DNA from: Trichobilharzia szidati
Lineage: Eukaryota; Platyhelminthes; Trematoda; Strigeidida; Schistosomatidae
NCBI GenBank assembly: GCA_944472155.2
Contig: OX235273.1
Span: 36,615,204-36,679,203 of the forward strand
Direction of reading: 5' to 3'
DNA length: 64,000 nt
Part shown: positions 1 to 10,621 of the stretch, piece after piece
Layout of the letters: the number at the start of each line of letters is the position of its first letter
Numbering within the stretch: the stretch's first letter is position 1
Program-made: the position numbers and the translations under genes
The notes under the pieces: generated by a model
The model's database searches: none
What the model was told of the DNA's origin: nothing
What the model saw: only the letters and a program-made list of their open reading frames with translations

Positions 1-1705
1 CTAAAAGAGGAATTTCCTGAGGATGCCCTAGTGATAGAAAAGTCCAGAGAGGTTCGCAAAGCTCTAGAACATCTGAAGGGTCTGACTAGAAAACGACAAG
101 AAAAGCTCCTGGAAGCCTATGAGATACAGCGCTTCTTTAGAAACATAGATAGAGCTATATCATGGGTGAATGAAAAGTCCATTCCTTTATCCATTGAGGA
201 CTGTGGTCGTGATCTTGCCTCAGTCCAAGCCTTACAAAGGAAGCATGAAGCATTAGAAAGGGATTTGACTGCCCTAGATAAAAAGATTGTTCAACTTGGA
301 GATGATGCTAAGGCGCTTGCACAGAAGCATCCTGATTTGCAAGACACTTTACAAGGCAAGTATGACGCCTTCATCACTGCATGGGATAAGTTGAAAAGTC
401 AGGCTGTAGGTAGGAGACGTAAACTGGAAGAGTCATTCAAGATGCATCGCTTTTTGGCTGAATGGAGAGACTTGAGTATCTGGATGAATGACATGAAGAC
501 GTTAATACTGGCGGATGATTTGGCAAAGAATGTAGCTGGTGCTGAAGCCCAAGTAGAGCGACATAAGGAATACACCTCTGAGATAAATTCTCAAGCTGAC
601 AGTTTCGATAAATGCATGCAAGAAGGTCAGGCATTACTAAGTGTTGGCCATCCCTGTAGTAGAGACATAGCTGCTAAACTTTCCACCCTTGAAAGAGAGA
701 GAGCCTCCCTGATGCAGTTGTGTGAGGAAAGACGTGAACAACTAGAACAGTGTATGGGCCTTCAGTATTTTTACCGCGACGCTGAACAGTCGGAATCTTG
801 GATTGGTAAGCAAGAGGCCCTCCTAGAAATAAAAGATGTGGGAGACTCACTCGATTCTGTCGAACCACTCATAAGGCAACATGAAGACTTCGAAAAGTCA
901 CTTTTAAAACAAGAAGAAAAGATGCGACAACTTGATGAATTCGCTGCAAAATTAATCGAGTCAAACCACTATGCGGCTGCACAGGTTCATGAGATTCAGG
1001 AAGGTCTTCAAAGTAGACGAAATGCATTAAAAGAGAAAGCTCAGAACCACCGTCAGCATCTTCAAGATTCCCACCGTTACCAAATGTTCGATAGAGATGC
1101 AGATGAAATGCAGTCATGGATATCAGGAAAACTTAAAAATGCACTTGATGAAAGTTACAAAGACTCCACGAATTTGCAAACAAAGGTGCAGAAGCATCAG
1201 AGTTTTGAGGCAGAAATACAAGCGAACCAATCCCGCTTTGAAGGTATTAAAAAGACAGGTCATGATTTGTTAAATGCAAACCACTACAACTCACAAGAAA
1301 TAAAGGTAAAGATTGAACAGTTGGATGAAACTTGGTCTCATCTCGTAAATGCCATGAGAGACAAGAAGAAAAATTTAGATCAAGCAAGTAGGCAACAACA
1401 GTTCGCTCGTAACGTAGAAGATGTAAAGTTATGGTTGAATGATGTTGAAGCTCAGATAGCCTCAGAGGATGTCGGTCGTGATGTAAACGGTGTGATGAAC
1501 GTACAAAAGCGACACAACTTGCTTGAATCTGATGTAGCTGCTCATCGTGAACGTATAGATACATTCAAAGTCAAGGCTGACACGCTTGCTGCAGAAGGTC
1601 ATTTCGACGCTCCTATTATCCAAGAAAAACAGAGACAGTTAGCCCAACGTTACCATGACCTGCAAATCCCTCTAAGTCAACGTCGTGAGAAGTTAAGAGA
1701 TGCCC
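1..1705 (+). pseudogene. Alpha-spectrin repeats captured in BEL/Pao element (partial, open at left edge)
   Basis: The frame is open from base 1 and reads about 560 residues of tandem spectrin repeats, roughly five units of about 106 residues, each a three-helix coiled coil. Diagnostic stretches such as GRDLASVQAL, ISWVNEK, EQCMGLQYFYRD and EDVGDSLDSVE-like text match alpha-spectrin repeats near the protein's N-terminus. A spectrin gene would have introns and would go on for over 2000 residues with SH3 and EF-hand regions. Here there are no introns, and the repeats stop abruptly after SQRREKLRDAL, where DPP3 sequence begins in the same frame. That points to capture from a spliced mRNA. It differs from the copy at 62465-64000 at about 19 of 1536 bases, mostly amino-acid changing. 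No host spectrin gene is present in the window. Confidence 0.85.
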
Positions 1706-1714
1706 TTCCCTCGG

Positions 1715-2960
1715 ACACATCTTTGCAGCTTGAATGTGGTGACTATAGTGAGCTGATGAAGTTACTAGTCGATTGTTGTAAAGATTTTAAAGCATATTCG
1801 CTTAACCAAATTGAATCAGAAATGTGGCATCAGTATGCTGAAAGCTTCACTATTGGCTCATTAGCCACTCACAAAGATGCCTTCAGGTTATGGCTTAAAG
1901 ATAAGAACCCTGTTGTTGAAAACTATATTGGTTTTATAGAGTCATACCGTGATCCCTTTGGTGTTCGTGCAGGGTTTGAATCATTTGTCACTGTTGTAAG
2001 TAGGTCAGTGTCTAAAAAATTCCAACGACTTTTGAATAATGCTGAAAGGTTGTTAACAAGTTTACCATGGCCTTCTACATTTGAAAAGGTTAATTTCTTA
2101 CAGCCAGACCTTACTAGTTTGGATGTAGTTACGTTTGAAACTTCTGGAATTCCTTTTGGAACTAATATTCCTAACTATGATGATGTACGACAAGTTGATG
2201 GATTTAAAAATGTTTCTTTGGATAATGTACTTAGTGTTCGTCTCGAGGATCCTAAACCAGAATTTCTACGTAATGAAGACAAACAAATGTACGTGGAACA
2301 TGCTGAAAGTTCCTCTGAATTACAAGTTGGACTTCATGAACTGATGGGATATAGTTCTGGTAAACTGTTTCGGCGTGATTGTTATGAAAAACGAAATTTC
2401 CACACGAAAACTACTGAATATGTCATAAATGGAGGTCCTATAAAAGGTTGGTGTGAACCAGGAGAAACGTATGACAGCAAGTTTCCAAACCTTCCATCTG
2501 CAATAGATAAGTGTTGAGCTGAGTGCGTTGGAATTTATTTATCTGATTTACCTCTTGTTCTGGAGCAGTTCGGTCTGAATACCAACTGTGCTCAAGGCAA
2601 TGTCTCAGATGTAGTCTATATTAATTGGTTGTCAATGTCTCCTTCAGCTGTAACTTCCATGGAGATTTATTCTGCAGCAGAAAATGCTGATGACATTGGA
2701 TCATGGTGTCAAGCACATTATTGTGCTCGTTATGCGATTCCGCAAGTTTTGATTGAAGCTGACGATTCTATGGGACGTACACATAAAGTAGTCGGTGAGG
2801 ACGATGCATCTGATTTGTGTATTTCCTTAGTTCCAAAAAGGCCTTTAACTGCGGCTCGTTCAGCAATTGGTGAATTCTTAAGAAAATTACAATATTACAA
2901 AGGTAAAGCGAATGCTATGTATGGATATGCTTTGTCCCAACACTATAGTCAACTACTTCC
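1715..2960 (+). pseudogene. Dipeptidyl-peptidase III (M49) fragment fused in frame to spectrin, inactivated
   Basis: After the spectrin repeats the same frame reads the catalytic half of DPP3, a cytosolic zinc exopeptidase. Family landmarks in order are YIGFIESYRDPFG, FLQPDLTSLDVVTFE, IPNYDDVRQVDGFKNVSL and the metal site. The normal HELLGH motif reads HELMGY (2335-2352), so the third residue of the motif, a zinc-binding His, is Tyr. A TGA at 2515-2517 falls next to the second conserved motif, which normally holds the last metal ligand. The frame continues unchanged after the stop (VVYINWLSM, WCQAHYCARY, GEFLRKLQYYKGKA). It is intronless and lacks the N-terminal part of DPP3. This copy cannot encode active peptidase. 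The right junction to element sequence is placed only to within about 30 bases. Confidence 0.85.
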
Positions 2961-3255
2961 AAAATATTTGACTGATTTGCTCTGGCATAAATGGCTACGT
3001 GGATACCTTCTGATGCTGCAAACAAGATCTAAGTGGTTGGATATAAAGCACAACCTACAACCTGATGATCTCGTCTTAGTTAACAGTGCTGACACACAGA
3101 GACGTCTCTGGCGAAAGGCTATAGTTAAGCAGATGTACTATGACCAAGATGGCCACGTCAGGACACTGTGTTTGAAAACTTCAACTCAAGAAGTGGAAAA
3201 AGATATAAGAAGCGTACGAAAGGTCAACGTGGTGATCGTTCGCGGGGAGTGTTAA
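2961..3255 (+). CDS. BEL/Pao polyprotein C-terminal domain (DUF5641-like)
   Basis: About 95 residues follow the DPP3 segment in the same frame. They carry the pattern found at the very end of BEL/Pao polyproteins after the integrase: WHKWLRGYLLMLQ, a short spacer with LQPDDLVLV, then a beta-rich region with VRTLCLKT and a final RSVRKVNVV. The TAA stop (3253-3255) lies inside the first bases of the 3' LTR, a common arrangement in this superfamily. This is the only retrotransposon-derived protein domain in this copy. It is translated only if the upstream TGA at 2515-2517 is bypassed or an internal start is used, for example ATG 2629. The domain name is from family knowledge; no search was run. 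Confidence 0.75.
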
Positions 3256-3641
3256 TCGCGACAGATAGATAACTGTATGATAAACAGCCAATCAATATTA
3301 TGTGACCTTTTTTGTTGCGATTATTGGCCAATTTATTGTAACTCTCACCACGTGATGACCTTGAATGTTCTTTTTTGTCTGTCACTCTATTTTGTATACA
3401 TGTAATTAATTGACTGTTCATTTTGTCCGTACCTTCAATACTGTTCGGTACGTTTTTGTCTGTTTTTTGTAATGACGGTGGATTTGTACATTTTTCTTGG
3501 TGTAATTTTATGATTTATTTTATGTTTTAGAAACAGATAAAGTTAAAGTCAAGTTATTCTGTTTTATTTATAGCTAAGCCGAGACTCTGTATCGTCAGTA
3601 TTGAGGAAGGACTAAATCTGTAGGACAAAAATAATCCTACA
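3250..3641 (+). repeat. 3' LTR of BEL/Pao copy 1
   Basis: This is 392 bp starting TGTTAATCGCGAC and ending AATCCTACA, so it has TG...CA termini. It matches 61221-61612 along its whole length with about three differences seen by eye. The flank right after it is CTGAT. Confidence 0.93.
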
Positions 3642-5890
3642 CTGATTGTAGGTGGTTTTATTTTTATGAAGAATGAGAGCTCGTCAAATGCATGCTCACT
3701 CTATCTTCCAACATGGCCCATCAACATTGGTGGAGGAGATGGAGATGTTTCCGGTGGTGGATTCTGTGAAATTTATATTTGTGCTCTTTAGGGAAACAAG
3801 CTGTGAAATCCAATGATAAGTGAGTGTAGGTATTCACAATAATCTGAACACTTCAATCGCCATTCAGTATAGATGACTGGAACATTAGATGCTCTACATC
3901 CACAGTAGTTTTCACTCGCATTATGCACTCAATTCAGTGTGATATAGAGAAGGGCATTTCAATTGCAGTCGAGATTCGCTTTCTCATGAGAAAATTTACC
4001 TGGCGCCTTTTATAGCACCTGACTCAAGGGGTTTTGTTGAGAGATGTGTTCACGATTGTAATATTGCCAATTTTATCCCGTTATCTAAGATATGCGGTGA
4101 AGCGTGGTAGTCTGTAATATTCGTCATCATTTGTTGTCATTCTTTCACTATGCTGGTTTATGTGATAGGAGACGAATATTGATGTGACAATCACGTCAAT
4201 GAAACTATGAGTGAGATATTTTCTGAATTTCTCCCTTCATTGATATTGTATAGACCAGTCGATGCTGGATGCTATTAGACAGTGAACATCTTGACAGCTT
4301 TCAACCTGGACGAACGAGTGTACTGATCGTGATATTGTGCTGAGTTTTCGAGAGATTTCGAAGGGTGGGTTGATTTATCGTTTTCCAGTAGCGCCTACAT
4401 CTCCTGACATCAAGACCTCATGTATATCAGTTTGATTACGAGTCACAAACTGGGATAGAATTTCCATCCAGTGCTTCACAGTTTCTATTGATTTGGTTCG
4501 TGACGAGGTCTACACTGTAGTTGTAATTACTTGTCATCCAGGCAATCACTCGATCCTCGCTGAAACTGAGTTAAAGTAAGCCTCCGTAAAATGATTCCAG
4601 TATGACCATAGACTGTTTGGTAAATGAAAACAAGATTGCTATCCTCTGAAATGTCTCACTGCTTTTCAAGACACAGTTTCTTCAGAATTTACATTAGTCA
4701 CATTTTGATAAAACACGATAACTTGAGATGAATGGGTCAAATGTTTGCGAAACAGCATTTGAAGAAGTAATCTAATGAGTGACTGCAGGATGGAGTAGCC
4801 TGGATTTGTGTGTACTCGTGAGAAACCGTGAACAGTTGCTTCACCTAATTCGGTGTGAGAACAGATATTCGTCGACTATACTTGCTGGTGGTTGCAGTAT
4901 ATATTTACCGCTAATTGGAAGAATTTAGAATTCATGGGGTGACCTTTGTATATCGCGAAAGTAGCACAATTGTAAACGAGCTCGCCTTGTAATCTGGATG
5001 TCTCGGAGTTGATTTGTGTTGCCGGACTCATGGATGCATACTGTTACGCAGTCCAAAGTACACAGAAAAATAACTTAGGAGTATTGACATCAAGCTGTAT
5101 TGTCTCCAAATTATTTGTGATCTATCCAGTACAGCTCTGAGGTTTTGTTAATGCGAAGACAATATTCCCCTATTTATTAATGTGCCAATCCTCTGAGTGG
5201 TTAGAAGATTGTCTAACTGACTGCAGTTGCAAAGATCAGCAGCCATGTTAATTCATCACAAACCAAATTGATTTATGTAACTGAAACAGTAAATCATCCA
5301 AACCTGTGCAGTTGGTGTGTTTTTGCGGCCAGCATAACAACTCGACTTTTGAAAGGATTGGAAGGTGAATATAATCGTCTTGGCTAGTGCAGTTCAGAAA
5401 CAGCACAAGGCTTCTGATATACGCACAACAAATGCGAACCACGAAAATTATGCTTGGCAGTATATAAGTGTCACATCAGCATGTAGTGTGCCTTGAACAT
5501 TTGAACTTTTGTTTCGACGCATTCCTCACTTTTGGCACTACTTCATCTTTGGGTTACTTCCTTTTCAGCAAGTGTATCCATCATCCAGCACCATTTTGAT
5601 AAGAGTTGATATGCTTCCATCGAATTGATCTGAAGTAGTTTTCAGAGAGTGTAGCCTATGAAAAGAAGTATTGGCTCAGGAGACACTGGAGATTGACTCA
5701 TCGGAAGTATTGCTGTAGTTCAGTTGGTAGCAGGAAGCACGATGTGACACGAGAAGCATTTGGTTGATAGAAGACAACAAGAAGGGGCTCAGTCAGCATA
5801 TACCTCGTAAACCTCACAAATTCTAGGAAAACTGTTGATTCGATCGATGTATGTGAATATGTGATTGAATTCGTTTGGGTGTAGCAGGAT
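3642..5890. other. Flank with no recognisable gene
   Basis: Six frames hold only short open stretches without family motifs. I see no LTR, RT or exon chain with convincing splice sites. The first five bases (CTGAT) equal those just before the LTR at 61221. Confidence 0.5.
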
Positions 5891-6156
5891 AACTGCTTAT
5901 TCCACGTGAACATGAGTGAAACGAGTATCCGGCTGCGAGAATGTTTCTAAGGTTGACATTGTGTGTCTCTGTACGTTCGCCCTCTGGCACGCCATGCTCC
6001 CTGTCGCTCACCTCTGCACATCACCTTGTAGATTTGTCCACATATATCTTTCGAAGGTTGCTTTATCTGAAGAACTTACGACTGAAAATCACCAAGTGTG
6101 GTTTCCTCATAACTCTAGGGATGAATAATTTGTTGTGTCGCAGTATATATAGTTAT
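5891..6156 (+). repeat. Segment X, outer left copy
   Basis: This stretch of about 266 bp runs from AACTGCT through CCACGTGAACATGAGTG to CAGTATATATAGTTAT, abutting the 5' LTR of Gypsy copy A. It recurs just inside the 3' LTR at 10622-10902 and, inverted, at 33861-34141. Compared with those copies it lacks 16 bases around CTCCAGGGTGGGATAA. Its identity is unknown; its open frames are not convincing genes. Confidence 0.8.
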
Positions 6157-6453
6157 TCTGGTGAGTGCTACTTATAATCCCATATAAGTAGTGTATCAGA
6201 AACGAATTCAGAAAAGTAACAATATGTTTGGCACACTGGAAAGAACAATCAAAGAAGAGAACCATGAGAAGAATGTTGCCATATGATGCAGAATCCAAGA
6301 AGCTATCGAATGTGACGATATTCGACCAATTCGTCAAGGATGTGTTAAATGATGCGCAAATGGCAGGTTGAGAATATGGTACACCAAATTTAGCTATGTA
6401 CCATACGTTTCACCAAATAAACATTCCTTTCAGCCTCCTCGTTCTTCTCTTCA
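6157..6453 (+). repeat. 5' LTR of Gypsy copy A
   Basis: About 297 bp, starting near TCTGGTGAGTGC (TGTGGTGAGTGC in the other LTRs) and ending TCTCTTCA. Seven bases downstream, TGGTGTCGCTCCC (from 6461) is in the place of a tRNA primer-binding site. The exact 3' edge is uncertain by about 7 bp. Confidence 0.8.
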
Positions 6454-6483
6454 ATACATTTGGTGTCGCTCCCTCTGCCGTAG

Positions 6484-7215
6484 ATGCAGGTGCCGTGGCC
6501 GCAGGTTCTCGAGGAGGGAGATGTTCGAACGTTACTCAGGGATTTCGAAGCTGTCGTGGAGCTGGTTGGAATGCAGGAGCAGATGGCGAAGCTGGTTGTC
6601 TTGAGAACGCTCCTGAAGGGCCGCGCGAAGGTTGCGTACGACAATTCTTGTGATCTGGATGGTGAGGCGGCGTGGGACAAGGTCGTCGAGAGGCTCATGT
6701 GCGAGTTTGACAGCCCTGCGGACAGACAAGAGGTGCTGCAGAAGTTTCGGACGCTGAGACTTAGCCAGGATGGGGATCCGTTGGTTCTCGCAGTAACGCT
6801 GACGAATCACCTGCGACGCGCGTTACCCACCCTAGACGATGATTCATGAGAGCAGTTGCTTGCATCTCAGTTCCTCGAATGCGTCCCGACAGATATCGCT
6901 CATCAGTTGCAGCTAGTTAACGCAGCTCAACCAATGGATGTCTATGAAATGGCCAAGGTGATAAGGCAGATAATGACTTCGCATGTTGCTCCAGTGATGA
7001 CGGAGTGCCAAGATTCCAAAAAGATCGAAGACCAGACTGAAGAGTTGAAACAACAGGTGGCAGCTATGCAGTTAAGGAAAAGAACAAACAACAGATGCTT
7101 TGCTTGCGGAGGAACCGGTCACTGGCAGAGAAACTGCCCAAAACGAAGCCAAAAATCTTCAAATGGTACAGTCTTTCTTCTTTCTCTCGCTCGCGTTTGG
7201 AGGTGGTCGGATTAG
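6484..7215 (+). pseudogene. Gypsy copy A gag with CCHC zinc knuckle, one nonsense codon
   Basis: A 243-residue Gag frame is interrupted by TGA at 6847-6849; the array copies have CGA (Arg) there. The C-terminus has an intact CCHC zinc knuckle, C-F-A-C-x4-H-x4-C (from about 7096), which binds element RNA. The downstream protease frame is offset by -1 and overlaps the end of gag, as in many Ty3/Gypsy elements where pol is made by frameshifting. No textbook slippery heptamer is obvious in the overlap. The start at 6484 is chosen because array copies begin at the matching ATG. Confidence 0.8.
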
Positions 7216-7859
7216 TCGAAAGAGGTTCAGTGTACGGGAGACTACGGGTTAACCAAAAAGAACTAGTTTGTTTGATCGACACAGGGGCCGCAGTTTCGTT
7301 GATAGATAGAGAACAGTGTGAGGAAATAAGGCCGTGCACATTAGCAGTTCAGACGGTAGGAGGACATCCGTTGCACATTCTTGACGTTTCAGACTGCGTT
7401 GTAGAGATTGGAGCAGGAAAACTACGATATCCGTTTATTGTAACTTCTGATATAAGACGAACGATTTCGGGAGCAGACTTTCTCAGAGAATTAGGAGCTG
7501 TAATCGATATGAAGAATAGAAAAGTGGTCACAAAACATAGGCAATTTGCGATACATGAAAATAGTGAAGTCGCTGAGGTGGAAACCAAAACCATTGTCCC
7601 GCAAGATACACCACGTCTAACCACGTTGATGAGTAAATATGCCGGTTTATTCACTAGTGATGGAGACCCATACGGTTATTGTGATAAGGTAAAGCATAAC
7701 ATCCCACTGAAGGATCCGGGGAAGACAGTCTTTTCATCGCGACGAGTTCCGGTTCACCTTGAAGAAGAAGTTAACCGACAAGTCAGAGAAATGTTAAACG
7801 ACGGAATAATCGAAGAAGCCGACAACCCGTACAGTTCGCCAATCCTTTTGGTGAAGTAA
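7197..7859 (+). pseudogene. Gypsy copy A protease and RT N-terminus
   Basis: This frame holds the retroviral-type aspartic protease motif DTGAA (from 7278) with LIDREQ downstream and the second half GADFLREL. It then runs into the RT N-terminal region, with VNRQVREMLNDGIIEE and SSPILLVK, where it stops at TAA 7857-7859. The array has TCA at that codon. The real pol frame should continue as NGKYRFCVDFKQLN but shifts frame just before 7921, a lesion shared with the array. Confidence 0.85.
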
Positions 7860-7920
7860 GCTAACGGGAAATATAGATTTTGTGTCGATTTCAAACAGCT
7901 AAATAGTCTCACAGTGTGCA

Positions 7921-8643
7921 ATGCCTACCGTAACAGAAACCCTTGATCGCCTTCATAAAGCCAAGTTATTCACCGTGTTCGACCTAAGATCGGGTTACGG
8001 GCAGATCCCAATAGCAGAAAGTGATCGAAGTAAAACAGCTTTCACAGTTGAGCAGAAACAATACCAGTTTAAACGAATGCCATTTGGATTGGTAGGTGCT
8101 CCATTTACATTCAGAAGATTACTGACCTTATTACTGAAGGGTCTGAAGAACGTAAAAGTATATGGAGATGACTTGGTGGTGTATAGTGAGACGGAAAGCG
8201 ACCATATAGACCACATCGAAGCTATCTTAAAGAGAACTGATGACTTTGGACTGCGGATTAATAAGAACAAGTGCCAAATAGCTAAAAACACGGTTGTCCT
8301 CCTGGGTTACAAAGTGGGAAATGGTGAAATACGGCCATTGACGGAGAAAATCCTGAGGGTCGAAACCAGCGAAGTGCCAAATTCAAAGCGAAAGCTGAGA
8401 CAGTTTTTGGGAAGAGCGGCATACTACAGCCGATTTGTCAAAAATTTCAATGAGATAGCAAAACCGCTATATACGTTGCTGAGTGACGCGAAATTCATGT
8501 GGACGGAAGAGGCAGAGGAAACTTTTGAGCGAATTAAGGAGCTGTTAGATGGTCAACAGATGACGTTGAAACTGCCAGCGCCGGGGAAGCAGTTCACAGT
8601 TTCGACAGACGCCAGTGATTATGGTATAGGTGCTGTTTTATGA
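7921..8643 (+). pseudogene. Gypsy copy A reverse transcriptase core
   Basis: The frame covers RT motifs from FDLRSGYGQIPI through RMPFGLVGAPFTF and the catalytic YGDD (8161-8172) to the connection domain (LGRAAYYSRFV) and the start of RNase H (TDASDYGIGAVL). It ends at a TGA (8641-8643) present at the same codon in every copy in this window. The SGYGQIP text has Gly where the array copies have Trp. Confidence 0.92.
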
Positions 8644-9948
8644 CAAACGGATGGGGTTGTTGAATACGCTAGCCGTGTGTTGACACTTGCAGAACAGAAG
8701 TATTCTACGGTGGAAAAGGAGTGTTTAGCCATTGTATGGGCACTAGAAAAATGGAGACCATATCTGATCGGCCGCCGATTCCACATTGAGACCGACCACA
8801 ATCCTCTTCAGTGGTTGAAAACAGCACGGGATCCACGAGGGAAGTTATCACGATGGATGTTACGCCTACAAGAGTATGACTTCACGATTGGACATATTCC
8901 AGGAAAAGAAATTGTAATAGCTGATTATTTGTCGAGAGCAGATAATGAGACTGAACTACCAGAGGTAGCGTATGCAGTAAACGCATTGGAGCGAGATCCC
9001 TTACAACTTGTTTGCCACCAGATGTCGGATCCTACTCTTAAGACAGTCATTCAGATGATACGTGAAGGGAAAGAAATTGAAATGGCAGCAGAGAATAGAG
9101 AGTTAAAGATGCTACTGCAGCAAAAACATAGACTCAAACTAAACGCTACCGGCGTTCTCACTTGGAAAGACAGTGATGGTAGCTGGGTTACAGTGATACC
9201 AAAAAGCCTTCGTCGTGGGGTCATTCAAGAATGCCACTAACTAGCCCATACAGGAATTGCACGAACATACGACCTAGTGAGTCAAAGTGCGTACTGGCCA
9301 AACATGAGGGGCGATATCGCGAACTACGTACTCGCTTGCACACAGTGTCAATTGATGAAGGGTGATCGGTGCATTCGACCACAGCTACAAACGATACCCG
9401 TTAAGCCGGTGGGTGACTTGTGGTCCGTGGACATAATGGGTCCTTTCCCTCAAGCAGCCAGTGGAAATCAATACATTTTAATGCTGATGGAACACGTCAC
9501 GCGGTGGGTAAATGCTGTAGCAATTCCAGATCAGCGTGCCAAGACCGTAACCGAGACGGTTATTCGACATATTGTGGCGGATCATGGTGTACCAAAAATG
9601 ATATTGACAGATCAAGGCCTCTGTTTTGAAAGTGAGGAGTTCAAGACTCGTCTGGAGGCACTGGTTATTAGGGGAATTAGAGCGACTCCGTATCATCTGC
9701 AGACAAACGGCTTAACCGAAAGGAATAATCGTACACTCAAGGAGTGGCTAGCTGCGAAAAGAGGCAACTGGGAAACTGACTTACCGTTGGTATTACTGGC
9801 ACATCGTGCCGCAGTACGAGGGACAACAAAAGATCGCCTTTCCAGCCGATGTATGGGAGGAAACCACGCTTACCGGTGCACCATAAGACTGGGCCACATG
9901 AACAAAGTTGGAACAGTAAGAAATGGACACGTGAGCGGAAACAAGTAA
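8644..9948 (+). pseudogene. Gypsy copy A RNase H and integrase
   Basis: RNase H continues after the shared TGA with ETDHNPLQWL and IPGKEIVIADYLSR. Integrase follows: an HHCC-type zinc domain (CH, AHTG, CTQC), interrupted by TAA 9238-9240. Then comes the DDE core: first Asp in WSVDIMGPF (codon 9430-9432, intact here), second in ILTDQG, Glu in LTERNN. A one-base deletion in an A-run near 9830 shifts the frame, so the CMGGN text replaces the expected MYGRKP reading. The frame ends at 9948. Confidence 0.88.
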
Positions 9949-10040
9949 TTCAGAATATACAAGAGAAGCGCAAGATAGACATCGAAAATTATGGCAAGAG
10001 ACAAATCAAAGCTTGGAAGCTGTTTTAAGTAGGTGACCAG

Positions 10041-10340
10041 GTGAAATGCAGAGAACGAAAGTATACTACCGGAAGTGGACCAGGATCAGGAAAGCTTCTG
10101 CTGAAGTGGGAGGGACGATATGTGGTCACATCGAGACGCGGTCCAGTGTACACAATAATGACAGGACATAAAGAGAAAAGAGTAAACGCCAGTCCGCTAC
10201 AAAGATGGAGACAAGAATGTCAAGACAAGGATCCTGAAGAGCAGCAGGATGATAGGTCTGTGCGGCGATCAAGGCGATTACAGGAGAGACTTTATAATGA
10301 GGGGGCGAGTGTGGTGAGTGCTACTTATAATCTGATATAA
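10041..10340 (+). pseudogene. Gypsy copy A integrase C-terminal tail
   Basis: About 99 residues after the frameshift and a TAA near 10025 (Glu in the array). KWEGRYVVTSRRGPVYTI resembles the GPY/F module at the integrase C-terminus, followed by a charged tail that runs into the 3' LTR. The polypurine tract is AATGAGGGGGCGAG just before 10310. Confidence 0.7.
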
Positions 10341-10604
10341 GTAATATATCAGAAACGAATTCAGAAAAGTAACAATATGTTTGGCACACTGGAAAGAACA
10401 ATCAAAGAAGAGAACCATGAGAAGAATGTTGCCATATGATGCAGAATCCAAGAAGCTATCGAATGTGACGATATTCGACCAATTCGTCAAGGATGTGTTA
10501 AATGATGCGCAAATGGCAGGTTGAGAATATGGTACACCAAATTTAGCTATGTACTATACATTTCATCAAATAAACATTCCTTTCAGCCTCCTCGGTCTTT
10601 TCTA
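10310..10604 (+). repeat. 3' LTR of Gypsy copy A
   Basis: About 295 bp from TGTGGTGAGTGC to TCTACA, the partner of 6157-6453. It is followed by TTACATACATTGCACAACTG, which matches the flank of the inner array LTR read on the minus strand near 34156, with small changes. Confidence 0.85.
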
Positions 10605-10621
10605 CATTACATACATTGCAC

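Larger units (their letters stand above)
1..3641 (+). mobile_element. BEL/Pao-type LTR element carrying spectrin and DPP3 sequence, copy 1 (3' part)
   Basis: The window opens inside the element and its 3' LTR ends at 3641. In order it holds intronless alpha-spectrin repeats (1 to about 1705), dipeptidyl-peptidase III sequence (about 1715-2960), the C-terminal domain typical of BEL/Pao polyproteins (about 2965-3252) and a 392-bp LTR (3250-3641). No protease, reverse transcriptase, RNase H or integrase core is visible, so this copy could move only with proteins supplied in trans. The second copy at 61221 supplies the 5' half; overlaying the two suggests a full element of about 4.9 kb. Element class is inferred from the terminal domain, the LTR and the 5-bp flank. 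The host origin of the middle is recognised from protein similarity. Confidence 0.85.
6157..10604 (+). mobile_element. Ty3/Gypsy LTR retrotransposon, copy A (degenerate)
   Basis: It consists of an LTR (6157-6453), a 3856-bp internal region and an LTR (10310-10604). Gag, protease, RT, RNase H and integrase follow in Ty3/Gypsy order. Several stop codons unique to this copy (6847, 7857, 9238, about 10025) add to lesions shared with the array at 34157-53537. The sequence directly outside its 3' LTR matches that outside the array's inner LTR, so both derive from one insertion that was later duplicated in the inverted repeat. No clean target-site duplication can be read, because segment X occurs on both sides. 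Confidence 0.93.

Noticed and set aside
1..3255. Genuine host spectrin and DPP3 genes side by side
   Set aside because: No introns, both truncated, fused in frame, ending in a BEL/Pao domain and LTR, and present twice.
5891..6156. Segment X as a hammerhead ribozyme or tRNA-derived repeat
   Set aside because: No CTGATGA...GAAA core and no tRNA boxes found.
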